Shown here piece by piece: positions 42,027-51,350 of a DNA stretch of 64,000 nt (the stretch's first letter is position 1; each line of letters opens with the position of its first letter). The stretch is from Sandaracinaceae bacterium. GTDB taxonomy: Bacteria; Myxococcota_A; Polyangia; Polyangiales; Sandaracinaceae. The notes below the pieces were generated by a model that saw nothing but the letters and a program-made list of their open reading frames with translations, ran no database searches and was not told where the DNA came from. The position numbers and the translations under genes were made by a program. The DNA lies in contig JAHBWG010000022.1 of assembly GCA_019637095.1 (NCBI GenBank), positions 1 through 64,000 of the forward strand, in the 5' to 3' direction.

Positions 42027-44050
42027 TCACGGCGCGACGCGGGCGAGCACCTCCGCCTCGACGTCGGGCAGATCCGGTACCAGCAGCTCGCCTCCGGAGA
42101 GCGCGATCGTGCGCAGCCAGCGGCCGTCGGGCAGGAGCACGTCGACCGAGAGCAGCGCGTCGCCGGACGCGAGGCCCGCCGCGGCGGAGATGCGAGCGTA
42201 CAGCACGTCGCCGCCGATGCGCGCCGCCGGCGGCGGGCGACCTGCCGTCGCGCTCGCGGCGTCGCGCAGGGCGCGGCGCACGCGCTCGTCGGGCTCGATC
42301 CGCGCGCGTGCGCGCACCGCGTCTTCGGCCTCGGGATCGGCGAGCGACTCGAGGGCGCGCGCGACGGCGAGCCGGACGGCGTCGTGCTCGTCGTCGAGGG
42401 CCGCGGTGAGCGCGCCGCGCGCGCCGCGATCTCGGGCGATGGCGAGCGCGATCGCGGCGCCGGCGCGGACGCGCAGCGTCGGCGAGCGCAGCACGCGTCG
42501 CGACGCAGCCGCGAGCGCGCGCGCGGGCTCGCGCGCTCGCGCTGCGCCGCCGCGATCCACAGCGCCTCCGGCGCCGTCTCCGCCTCCCACGTCCACGCCT
42601 CGATCGCGCTCGGGTCGAGCTCGACCGAGGCCGCGAGCGCGGCCTGCGCCAGCGCGCGAAACGCGATGGGGTCGGTCTCGGCGACGAGGGCCCGCGCGAG
42701 CGCGTCGCGCGCGTCGCGGGACCCGAGCAGCTGCGCGGCGAGCGCCGCGACCGCCCGCCCGCTCGGGTCCGGCGCGGCGAGGCCCTCGATCACCCGGCGC
42801 CACACGCCAGGGTCGCGCGCGAGCGCCGCGCTCCAGAGGCCGCGGGCCGATCCGTCGGCGGCGAGGTGCCGGCGCGCCTCGTCGCGGAGCCGCCCCTCGA
42901 CGCGCCCGCGCCGCAGCGCGAGCGCGAGGGCCGGGTCGAGCGCGCGCTCCGAGCGCGCGGCGCCGAGCAGCGCGCGCGTGGCCGGCTCGCCGGGCACGCG
43001 CGAGAGGGCCTCGGCCGCGGCCCGCCGATGGGCGGCCACCCCGAGGAGCCCCTGCAAGTTGGGTTGCAATGCTTCGGAAGGGTTCGCGAGGAGCGCGTCG
43101 AGCGCCGCCGCCCGCAGGATCGGCGGGGACGCGTCGTCGGCCAGGACCGCGGCGAGGCGCGGCGCCGCCGCGGCCGGATCGAGCCGCGTCAACGTGCCGA
43201 GCGCGGCGGCGCGCTGCTCGACGGTGCCGCGATCCGCGAGCGGCGCGACCGCGGCCCCGTGCTCGGCTCCGCCGACGCGCGCGAGCGCGCCGAGCGCGGC
43301 CTCGACGGCGGCGGGATCGGGATCCTCGAGCGCTCCGGCGAGGGTGGGCGCGGCGCGCTCGTCGCCGATCGCCCCGAGCGCCCGCAAGAGCGCGGGCCGG
43401 GCGTTCGGGAGCGCGCTCGCGAGGTGCTCGACGAGGGGCTCGACCGCGCGCGCGTCGCCGATCCGGCCGAGCGCGACCGCGGCGCGCGCGCTCGCGCTCG
43501 GCACGCCGAGCGCGCGCACGAGGTGCGGCACGGCCGGCGGACCGATCCGCACGAGGCCCTGCGCGGCGGGCTCCGCGACGTCCGCGGTCGACAACCAGTC
43601 GGCGAGGACGCGCGCGGCGCGCTCGCCGCCGATCGCGCCGATGGCGCGCAGGCCGAGCGCGCGGTCTTCGCGCGCCCAGTCCATCGAGGCCCCCTCCGTC
43701 AAGGCCGCGGCGATCGGCGCGATCGCGCTCGGGTCTCCGCGGCGCGCCAGCGCGTCGAGGAGCGCGGCGCGCGCGCGCGGATCCTCTTCCTCGGCGAGGC
43801 GCCGGAGCAGGGCGTCGACCGCGCGGCTCGGGTCCCCGGCGCGCCCGAGCCGGGTCGCGGCCTCGATGCGCTCCTCGAGGCTCGGCGAGCCGAGCGCGGC
43901 GCGCGCGCGCGGGCCCGCGAGGTGGCGCGTCCAGCCCAGCGCGGGGGCGGCCGCCGGCTCCTCGTCCGTCCGTCGCGCGACGGGGCGCGGCGGCTGCGCG
44001 TGCGCGTGCGCGGCGCCGCAGAGGGCGAGGACGACGAGCCACCGACGCAT
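42027..44050 (-). CDS. HEAT-repeat protein with apparent frameshift near 42515-42545
   Basis: A secreted HEAT-repeat solenoid of about 673 residues if repaired. Signal MRRWLVVLALCGAAHAHA is followed by HEAT pairs such as HLVRALGVPSASARAAVALG. The frame from ATG 44050 stays good to about 42545, then the coding signal (RVLRSPTLRVRAGAAIALAI, ending EAEVLARVAP) moves to another frame up to the stop at 42027. The shift fits one extra GC unit in the run GCGCGCGCGCG at 42515-42525. Either a real recent mutation, a programmed or phase-variable site, or an assembly error. HEAT repeats bind proteins; the partner is unknown. Confidence 0.75.
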
Positions 44051-44060
44051 CGCGCCGAGG

Positions 44061-44735
44061 CTACCTCAGGAAGGCGGTCACGAGCCCGAGCAGGCTGCTC
44101 ATCAGGAACATGATCCCGCCGATCCCGCTCATGAGCGCGGCGAGGTCGTCGGGCGGCGGCGCGATCATCGAGGCGAGCGTGCGGTGGCTGAGCCGAGGAG
44201 GTCCGGCCGCGTCGCTGACCGGCGCCCACCGCGTGGCGCCGGCCCGGTACGGGCCATCGCCGGGCTCGAACGCCGCGTCGACCGTGGTGAAGGTCGCGAC
44301 GAGCGCGACCTCCTCGCCTGCGCGCACGCGGCGCTCCGCCGTCAAGCCGCCGTCGGCCGTCGCGGTCGCGCACTCGATCAGGGTCCGCGCCGGATCGACG
44401 AGCACGCGCCCCGTCCCGTCGTCGAGGTAGAACGGGTGGGCGCTCGCCCCGTGCGCGACCTCGCGCAGGAGCGGCACGAGCCCGGTGCCGATCGCCTGGT
44501 ACGAGGCGCTCTCCGCGTACACGCAGTCCGCCCCATCGACCGCGCTCGGCGAGGTCGCGATCGGGACCACGCGGCCGATCACCCGGAACCGGCCGGGCTC
44601 GAGCTCGGCGATCGCGCTCGAGCGGACGGCCTCGGCGAGGGCGGCCCTCGGACGACCGCGCAGCCGACCGGCGACGACGAGCGCGAGCCCCCCGGCGAGG
44701 CCGCAGCTCACGATGATCCAGAGGTTCCCATCCAC
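44061..44735 (-). CDS. GIDE-like membrane protein
   Basis: A 224-residue protein with a membrane helix at each end (about 5-22 and 200-220) and a beta-rich domain between them. The central part (FRVIGRVVPIATSPSAVDGA, then DCVYAESASYQ and HPFYLDDGTGRVLVDPA) matches the GIDE domain, named from eukaryotic mitochondrial E3 ligases such as MUL1, where it faces the intermembrane space. No RING domain follows here, as in other bacterial forms, so ligase activity is not expected. It sits 10 bp before the HEAT gene and probably starts that operon. Role unknown. Confidence 0.76.
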   Translation of the reverse strand: MDGNLWIIVSCGLAGGLALVVAGRLRGRPRAALAEAVRSSAIAELEPGRFRVIGRVVPIATSPSAVDGADCVYAESASYQAIGTGLVPLLREVAHGASAHPFYLDDGTGRVLVDPARTLIECATATADGGLTAERRVRAGEEVALVATFTTVDAAFEPGDGPYRAGATRWAPVSDAAGPPRLSHRTLASMIAPPPDDLAALMSGIGGIMFLMSSLLGLVTAFLR

Positions 44736-44868
44736 GAGCGGTCACTGATCTTCGTGCCAGTGGCCCCGAGCGGCAAGTACGTCTCCTTGATCAAGGCTCT
44801 CGACGCGCGACCAGAGACCGAGGTAAATTCTTCCGTGATGACGGAGAGGGGCGACACCCCAGCGCGAG

Positions 44869-46560
44869 GTGCGCGTGGGTGACGGGAAGAGCGCGGTGGA
44901 CGCCGGCCGACCGCCGTCCGACCGGCCTGCGCGTCCCGAGCGACGCTCGCAGAAGGGCCCCGATCCGCTCATCGGGCGCGTCATCAACGACCGCTTCCGC
45001 ATCGTCTCGCTGATCGCGCGCGGCGGCATGGGGAAGGTCTACCGCGCCGAGCAGGCGCCCCTCGGCCGCGAGGTCGCGCTGAAGGTCCTGAACCCGAACT
45101 ACAGCGGGGACAGCGACCCCGAGTTCCACAAGCGCTTCTTCCTCGAGGCCTCGACGTGCTCGAAGCTGACGCACCCCAACACCGTCACGATCTTCGACTA
45201 CGGCCGCACCGACGACGACATCTACTACATCGCGATGGAGCTGCTCGAGGGCCGCACGCTCCACCGCGTGCTGCGCGACGACGGCCCGATGAGCGCGCCG
45301 CGCGCGATGCACATCGCGCGGCAGGTGTGCCGCTCGCTGCGCGAGGCGCACGGGCTCGGCGTGATCCACCGCGATCTCAAGCCCGCGAACATCTTCCTCG
45401 TCATGCACGGCGACGAGAAGGACTTCGTGAAGGTGCTCGACTTCGGCCTCGTGAAGGACCTCGACGAGACGGGCGAGGACCTCACGCAGACCGGCCTGTT
45501 CATGGGCTCGCCCAAGTACATGTCGCCGGAGCAGATCCGCGGCGAGAAGGTCGACGCGCGCGCCGACGTGTACGCGCTCGGCGTGATCCTCTACGAGATG
45601 ATCACGGGCAAGGTCCCGTTCGACCGGCCCAACTCGGTCAACATCCTCATGGCGCACGTCCACGAGGCGCCGCCGCCGCTCAAGGAGCTGCACCCCGGCT
45701 GTGACGCGGGCCCCGCGCTCGAAGCGATCGTCATGAAGTCGCTCGCGAAGAACCCGGACGAGCGGTACACGACGATGGACGAGTTCCTCGTCGCGCTGAA
45801 GGAGACCGCCTCGGACCAGGGCTTCTCCGTCACGCGCAGCACCGACCTCGCGAGCCAGGAGATCGCCGCCGCCGGGATCACCGGCCAGTTCGGCGCGAGC
45901 GACGGACAGCTCCCCGCCTATCTCACCGGGCTGAGTGAGAGCGCGCCGGCCGCGCTGCCGAGCGCGCCGCCGCCGAGCGTGGAGCTCGGCGAGCGGCCGA
46001 CCTCCTACCGCCTCCCGCTCATCTTCGCGTTCGTCGGCGCCCTCGGGCTCGCGCTCGCGGGCATCGTCGCGCTGATCGCGGCGAGCGGCGGGGACGAGCC
46101 CGAGCCGCGCCCGGTCGTCGCGCTGCCCGAGACCACGCCGCGAGAGAACACGAGCACCGAGCCGATCACGACGCGGCCGACGGGCACGAACGACACGACG
46201 AGCCCGCCGGCCGTCCAGACCGCGATCGTAGCGCTCCGCTCGACGCCGTTGGGGGCGCGAGTGCTCGTCGACGACGTGCAGATCGGCGTGACGCCGACCG
46301 AGATCGAGTGGACCGGCGCGGACGCGGAGCTCGGCCGCCGCGTGACGTTCCTCTTCCGCCTCGACGGCCACCGGGACTACTCGGTGACCCGCGTGATCAC
46401 GGGCAACCGGCTCGAGATCACGGCGACGCTCGAGGAGGTCGCGGCGGTGCCGCGGCCGGGCGGGACGCAGATCCGCCGGCGCGGCGGGCGCGGGCCGACG
46501 GGGCGGCGCGGGGACGACCCCGTGGGCCCGGTGCAGGGCTACAAACTGGACCCCTACTGA
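44869..46560 (+). CDS. Hanks-type Ser/Thr protein kinase with PEGA domain
   Basis: A kinase of about 563 residues. Catalytic marks: ARGGMG near 49, lysine in VALKVL near 71, HRDLKPAN near 167, DFGLVK near 192 and SPEQ. A transmembrane helix at about 383-405 (LIFAFVGALGLALAGIVALI) is followed by a Thr/Pro-rich exported linker and a PEGA-type beta domain near 450-525 (LRSTPLGARVLVDDVQIG). GTG 44869 is the first usable start; GTG 44875 and GTG 44896 are alternatives. It precedes the TonB-dependent receptor by 43 bp and may regulate that uptake system. Confidence 0.9.
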   Translation: MRVGDGKSAVDAGRPPSDRPARPERRSQKGPDPLIGRVINDRFRIVSLIARGGMGKVYRAEQAPLGREVALKVLNPNYSGDSDPEFHKRFFLEASTCSKLTHPNTVTIFDYGRTDDDIYYIAMELLEGRTLHRVLRDDGPMSAPRAMHIARQVCRSLREAHGLGVIHRDLKPANIFLVMHGDEKDFVKVLDFGLVKDLDETGEDLTQTGLFMGSPKYMSPEQIRGEKVDARADVYALGVILYEMITGKVPFDRPNSVNILMAHVHEAPPPLKELHPGCDAGPALEAIVMKSLAKNPDERYTTMDEFLVALKETASDQGFSVTRSTDLASQEIAAAGITGQFGASDGQLPAYLTGLSESAPAALPSAPPPSVELGERPTSYRLPLIFAFVGALGLALAGIVALIAASGGDEPEPRPVVALPETTPRENTSTEPITTRPTGTNDTTSPPAVQTAIVALRSTPLGARVLVDDVQIGVTPTEIEWTGADAELGRRVTFLFRLDGHRDYSVTRVITGNRLEITATLEEVAAVPRPGGTQIRRRGGRGPTGRRGDDPVGPVQGYKLDPY

Positions 46561-46603
46561 TCGGGTAGCGGAACATGGGCATGGGTTGGCACGGGAGGCA
46601 GGG

Positions 46604-49327
46604 TTGAAAGCGAAGATCTGGACACGGGCCGCCGGGTTGGCGCTCGTGCTCGGCCTTTTGGGGGTGGCGTCGTCGGTCGCGCGCGCGGACGCGCGGACCG
46701 ACGCGCGGCGTCACTTCCGGGCGGGCATGGCGCTCATCGCCGAAGGCCAGGTCGAGGAAGGCGTCGCGGAGCTGCTCCAGGCGTTCGAGATCCTTCCGCA
46801 CCCCAACGTCCTCTACAACATCGGCCGCGCGTACGCGGAGTCGGGCCGCTACCAACAGGCGCTCAGCTACTTCGAGCGCTACCTCGACAGCGACCCCCCC
46901 GATCGCAGCGAGGTGGTCGGGTTCATCCAGGCCGTGCGCGCCCGGATCGCCGCCCTCGAGGCGCGCTCCACCGAGCCCGCCCAGCCCGACACGCCGCGGG
47001 TCGTCGAGCCGCAGGTCGTCGACGCGGCCCCGATCGCGAGCGAAGAGGAGATCGCCGCGCTCGAGGACTCGGCCACGCAGATCGACGCCCTCGCCGAGTC
47101 GACGCAGAGCGACGCGCTGCGCCAGCGGGCGGCCTCGCTGCGCGCGGTCGCCCAGGCGCTGCGCGAGCGGCGCTCGACCGCTTCGGTCGCCTCGACGGAC
47201 ACGGGCGAGCCCGTACCTCCCGACACCGGCACCGGCCCGGTGACCGACCCGGCGGCGGCGGGCACCGGCGAGGCGCCGGCCCTCGTGCTCGGCGCCCAGC
47301 GCGAAGGCGACACGTACGAAGAGACGGTCGTCTCGTCCTCGCGCGCCGCGCAGTCGCCCCTCGAGGCGCCCAACGCCACCTCGATCGTCACCGAGCAGGA
47401 CATCCGGCTCTCGGGGCTCTACTCGTTCGGCGAGACCCTGCGCCGCGTCCCGGGCGTCGACCTGATGGTCACGAGCCCGAACAACGTGCAGTTCTCGGTG
47501 CGCGGGCTGAACCAGCGCCTCAACAACCGCGCGATCGTGCTCATCGACGGCCGGTCGGTGTACCTCGACTTCGTCGGCGGTCAGTTCTGGTCGATGATCC
47601 CGCTCAACGCGGAGGACATCGAGCGCATCGAGGTCATCCGGGGCCCGGCCTCGGCCCTCTACGGCGCGGACGCGTTCACCGGCGTCGTCAACATCATGAC
47701 CCGGCAGCCGGGCGAGGGTCGCTCGTACGTGAGCGCGGGCATCGGCAACGCGGGTCAGCAGCGCGTCGTCGCGGGCGTGAGCCAGCGCATCGACCGCTTC
47801 CGCTTCCGCCTCTCCGGCGGCTACGAGACGGCGAACCAATACAGCAGGATGGTTGGCGCGGACCGCGTCGACGTGCAGCCGTTCGCGCGCAACGCCACTC
47901 AGGCGTACAACCGGACGATCTTCAACGCCGAGGCGCAGCTGCGCGCCTCCGACGACATCAGCATCCGCGGCGGCGCGGCCGTCGCGAACGGCGACGGGAC
48001 GTTCCAGGGCCTGAGCCGCCTGCGCGAGATGAACCTCGAGGACGCCCTCTTCGCGCAGACGTTCCTCCAGGTCAACACCTCGTTCGGGCTCTCCGGCCGC
48101 GTCTTCTGGAACCGCTTCACCGCCACGGCCGGCCCCAGCCACGTCCGCGACGGCGGCCTCGAGGGGGGGGGACAGCGCATGAACATCGAGCGACAGGACA
48201 TCGTCGACACCGAGATCGTCTACACGAACAGCTTCACGATCGCGCCCGGCATCGAGAACCAGATCATCGGCGGCATCGGCTACCGGTTCAAGGAGATCGG
48301 CTGGGACTGGCTCGCGAACCCCGTCACCGGGAGCACGTTCCACACCCAGCACCACGGCAACCTCTTCCTGCAAGACACCTTGCGGATCGAGGACGTCGTG
48401 CAGATCGTGCTGAGCGCCCGCGGCGACCTCCACCCGCTCTTCCCCGAGCCGCAGATCTCACCCCGCGGCTCGGTGGTCATCCACCCGACGCCGCGCCAGT
48501 CGATCCGCGTCTCGGCGGGCACCGCGTTCCGCTCGCCGACGTTCGTCGAGTCCTACGCGAACGTCCCGAACCCGACGCCGCTGCGCGGCGTCACCGCGTT
48601 CGGCGTGGGCGACCCCACGCTCAACCCCGAGCGTATCGTCTCGGTCGAGCTCGGCTACATGCTCCAGGAGTTCGACTTCTTCGCGCTCGAGCTCACCGGC
48701 TACTACAACCTGGTGTTCGACCAGATCCTCCTCTCCGAGAACACCGCCTACCGGATCTGGGATCACCAGAACAACCCCTACGCCCGCTACAACCCCGATC
48801 TCGCGGCGTTCCCGCTCGGCCAGCTCCGCTTCGCCAACGAGGCGGCGGACTTCCAGCAGATCGGCGGCGAGCTCGGCGTGCGCGTGTTCCCCGTCACCGG
48901 TCTCGACATCTACGCGAACTACGCCATCCACGAGACGCTCGTGCTCGGCACCGCGCAGACGCTCGAGGGCCGCGAGCTCGACCAGCGCACCAGCGCGCAC
49001 AAGTTCAACGCCGGTATCCAGTACCGCTCTCCGCAGCTCGACCAGGCGACCGGCCTCGGGTTCGACCTCGCCGCCGACTTCCACGTCGTGAGCGACCAGG
49101 TCTGGGTCGAGCAGGTCATCGACACCGAGCGCGGCGGCACCGCGTTCGTGCCGTTCGAGCTGCCGGCATACGCGCTGCTCAACGCGCGCATCGGCATCCG
49201 GTTCCTCGGCGACCAGATCGAGCTCGCCGCGACGGGCACCAACCTCCTCATGGACGGCCATCGCCAGCACCCGCTCGGTCAGCGGGTGGATCGCCGGTTC
49301 ATGGGCCACATCACCATCCGTTACTGA
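46604..49327 (+). CDS. TonB-dependent receptor with TPR-like periplasmic front end
   Basis: A 907-residue outer-membrane receptor. Start TTG 46604 was chosen because GGGAGG lies 5 bases upstream. A signal peptide (about 1-28) precedes a TPR-like module at 35-110 (LLQAFEILPHPNVLYNIGRA, then GRYQQALSYFERYL), a Ser/Thr/Pro linker to about 240, a plug (SIVTEQDIRLSG, then IEVIRGPASALYGADAFTG near 345) and a barrel that ends in aromatic ITIRY. It would import a large ligand such as a siderophore or cobalamin with ExbBD power. The front TPR is unusual and replaces the ordinary signalling domain. The operon partner at 49335 is probably its surface lipoprotein. Confidence 0.88.
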   Translation: MKAKIWTRAAGLALVLGLLGVASSVARADARTDARRHFRAGMALIAEGQVEEGVAELLQAFEILPHPNVLYNIGRAYAESGRYQQALSYFERYLDSDPPDRSEVVGFIQAVRARIAALEARSTEPAQPDTPRVVEPQVVDAAPIASEEEIAALEDSATQIDALAESTQSDALRQRAASLRAVAQALRERRSTASVASTDTGEPVPPDTGTGPVTDPAAAGTGEAPALVLGAQREGDTYEETVVSSSRAAQSPLEAPNATSIVTEQDIRLSGLYSFGETLRRVPGVDLMVTSPNNVQFSVRGLNQRLNNRAIVLIDGRSVYLDFVGGQFWSMIPLNAEDIERIEVIRGPASALYGADAFTGVVNIMTRQPGEGRSYVSAGIGNAGQQRVVAGVSQRIDRFRFRLSGGYETANQYSRMVGADRVDVQPFARNATQAYNRTIFNAEAQLRASDDISIRGGAAVANGDGTFQGLSRLREMNLEDALFAQTFLQVNTSFGLSGRVFWNRFTATAGPSHVRDGGLEGGGQRMNIERQDIVDTEIVYTNSFTIAPGIENQIIGGIGYRFKEIGWDWLANPVTGSTFHTQHHGNLFLQDTLRIEDVVQIVLSARGDLHPLFPEPQISPRGSVVIHPTPRQSIRVSAGTAFRSPTFVESYANVPNPTPLRGVTAFGVGDPTLNPERIVSVELGYMLQEFDFFALELTGYYNLVFDQILLSENTAYRIWDHQNNPYARYNPDLAAFPLGQLRFANEAADFQQIGGELGVRVFPVTGLDIYANYAIHETLVLGTAQTLEGRELDQRTSAHKFNAGIQYRSPQLDQATGLGFDLAADFHVVSDQVWVEQVIDTERGGTAFVPFELPAYALLNARIGIRFLGDQIELAATGTNLLMDGHRQHPLGQRVDRRFMGHITIRY

Positions 49328-49334
49328 GGTCGCC

Positions 49335-51299
49335 ATGCTTCGATTCAGCACGCACAGCTTCCTCGCGCTGACCCTGGCCGCCTCGACGGCGGTGCTCGGG
49401 TGCGACCTGCCGCCCGACGAGAACCCGGGCGAGGCCTCGGCTCCTCCGCCCTCGGGGCTCCTTCACGGTGGTGTCCTCTACGCCGGCCCGCGCCCGAACT
49501 GCGTCTACGACGGCGACCGCCCGACCGAGCTCATCGGCGGCGTGGTCTTGCTGATGTTCTTCACCGACAACCCGCCGCCGCCGGCGGGGCAGGCGACCGC
49601 CGCCTCCAACGTGCTCGTGATCCCGGCGCGCGAGTTCTTCAGCCTCGCCGACTGCCTCCCGCCGGACGCGACGGCGGAGGAGCGCGCCGAGATCGTCACG
49701 CGCGCCGCCCAGTTCGACTGGCCCGAGATCACCCTCGCCTCGCTGCGCCGAAGCGACGGTGCGTGCGCGCGTCCCTTCCGCCGCGACGGCGTCGACCGGG
49801 ACGGCCCGTGCATCGCGGACTACCAGATCCGCGGGTTCATGGATCGCGACGGGGACTGGAACCCGTTCTTCTCGGTGCGGCGCCTCGCGACCGAGGGCGA
49901 CGTCGCGGGCGGCGCGTTCGTGAACACCTCCGTCCCGGTGCCGCAGTTCGCGCGCATCGTGTTCGGCAGCGTGGAGGACTACCCGAACGGCCAGGTCGTC
50001 TCCGGCGTCGCCGTCACCCTCGGCGCCTACGTGAACACGGAGCTGCCGGCCTTCGAGCTCTCGGGCATGACGCGCGCCGGCCGCTCGGAGGACCTCGTCC
50101 CCGCGGTGAGCGACGCGGCCGCGCGCGAGCAGATGATCTGGGAGCAGACCCGCATGGAGCTGCGGCTCATCGACCCGACGAGCGAGTCGTGGACGGAGAC
50201 GCTCGCCGCGGCGGGCATGAGCATCGACCCGCACCCGAGCCGCTTCGCGTGGTTCACGCCGCCCGTCGACGCCAACCGCGACGGCCTCCAGGACCTGCAC
50301 CCCATCCTCGGCGCCGCCGGCGTCTTGTGGGAGCACCCGATCGTGATCCTGCGCCGCGCGCGCAGCCCGATCGAGCTCGCCGCGGGGATCCCGGACGCGG
50401 TGGTGATCGCGACGGTGCGCCCGACGCAGACGGGGAGCAAGCACACGTTCGCGCCGCGGATCGAGATCGGCGTCGCGCCGGTCGGGGCGGTCAACCTCAA
50501 CCCGGCGGTCGCCGGGTGTCAGGTGCCGTACCTCGCGCCGGGCTCGCTCGTGGAGAACCTCGAGCGCATCCCCGTCGACTGCCAGGAGCTGCCGACCGGC
50601 AACTACGACGTGAACGTCCTCACCGGGCTCGCGGGCGCGCGGGTGTTCAACTACCGCGAGCAGCTCATGCGCGATCAGCCCGAGCTGCCTCCGAACGTCG
50701 TCGACACCCTCGTGCGTGCGCAGACCGACAACGACTGGCTCGCCGAGGGCGGCCAGTTCTCGAGCCAGGCGTGGTCGATCCCGAACGAGCTCGGCTGCCC
50801 CGACCCCTACCGGCCGAACGGGCTCGATCAGAACGGCAACCCGACGACCTTCAACCAGCTCGAGGAGGATCGCACGCGGACTTGCGCCGTGGTCGAAGAC
50901 CGCTGCGACCCCGACGGAACGCGCATGCAGTGCGCGCAGGGTCCCGCGGGTCGGTGGTCGCTCGTCGACACCGACGGGAGCAACGCCCCGGACCACACCG
51001 ACACCTCGGACGGCCACGGCGTCGCCGCCTGCCAGATGGCGGTGCGCGGCACCGATGGGATGACCGTGCGCGTGAACTACATGCCGGTGAACCCCGACTG
51101 CTGCGGCCCGGTGAGCCACCTGTGCAATCTGCCGCTGTGCCCCCTGCGGCCCAACGCCGCCCTGGCGGGCTCGGGCGGGGTTCGCGACATCCGCGAGCTG
51201 CGCGAGCCCGGCGTCGACTACGCCGTGAGGGAGGACGGCAGCATCCAGCCGCTCTGCACGCCGTTCCTGCCGCCCGTCTCCTGCTGCCGCGGCGATTGA
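49335..51299 (+). CDS. lipoprotein operon partner of TonB-dependent receptor
   Basis: A 654-residue lipoprotein starting 7 bp after the receptor stop. Signal MLRFSTHSFLALTLAASTAV with lipobox LGC puts the modified cysteine at residue 23. The mature part is long, beta-rich and has about 20 cysteines, dense near the end (NPDCCGPVSHLC, CNLPLCPLRP, VSCCRGD), so disulfides are expected. Calcium-type Asp turns (GFMDRDGDWNPFF, VDANRDGLQDL) suggest extracellular placement. I recognise no family. By analogy with surface lipoprotein lids of other receptor pairs, it may capture ligand, but the size and composition differ and this is an inference. Confidence 0.75.
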   Translation: MLRFSTHSFLALTLAASTAVLGCDLPPDENPGEASAPPPSGLLHGGVLYAGPRPNCVYDGDRPTELIGGVVLLMFFTDNPPPPAGQATAASNVLVIPAREFFSLADCLPPDATAEERAEIVTRAAQFDWPEITLASLRRSDGACARPFRRDGVDRDGPCIADYQIRGFMDRDGDWNPFFSVRRLATEGDVAGGAFVNTSVPVPQFARIVFGSVEDYPNGQVVSGVAVTLGAYVNTELPAFELSGMTRAGRSEDLVPAVSDAAAREQMIWEQTRMELRLIDPTSESWTETLAAAGMSIDPHPSRFAWFTPPVDANRDGLQDLHPILGAAGVLWEHPIVILRRARSPIELAAGIPDAVVIATVRPTQTGSKHTFAPRIEIGVAPVGAVNLNPAVAGCQVPYLAPGSLVENLERIPVDCQELPTGNYDVNVLTGLAGARVFNYREQLMRDQPELPPNVVDTLVRAQTDNDWLAEGGQFSSQAWSIPNELGCPDPYRPNGLDQNGNPTTFNQLEEDRTRTCAVVEDRCDPDGTRMQCAQGPAGRWSLVDTDGSNAPDHTDTSDGHGVAACQMAVRGTDGMTVRVNYMPVNPDCCGPVSHLCNLPLCPLRPNAALAGSGGVRDIRELREPGVDYAVREDGSIQPLCTPFLPPVSCCRGD

Positions 51300-51317
51300 C
51301 GCGCGCGGGACGGCGCT

Positions 51318-51342
51318 CGCTCGCACTCTCGCGCTGCGAGCG
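51318..51342. repeat. 8-bp inverted repeat before ribF
   Basis: CGCTCGCA (51318-51325) and TGCGAGCG (51335-51342) form a perfect stem with a 9-base loop in the 51-bp gap between the lipoprotein gene and ribF. No T run follows. It may slow transcription into ribF; a rho-independent terminator is not indicated. Confidence 0.35.
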
Positions 51343-51350
51343 CGTCCGAA

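Noticed and set aside
41438..44050. One continuous 870-codon frame covering the HEAT gene and the lipoprotein
   Set aside because: The middle third has Arg/Ser/Pro/Cys-rich shadow composition, while good HEAT-like protein continues in another frame and stops at 42027. Two genes plus a frameshift explain it better.
44838..44882. Short frame ATGACGGAG to TGA just before the kinase start
   Set aside because: Fourteen codons with no ribosome binding site of note; cannot be told from chance.
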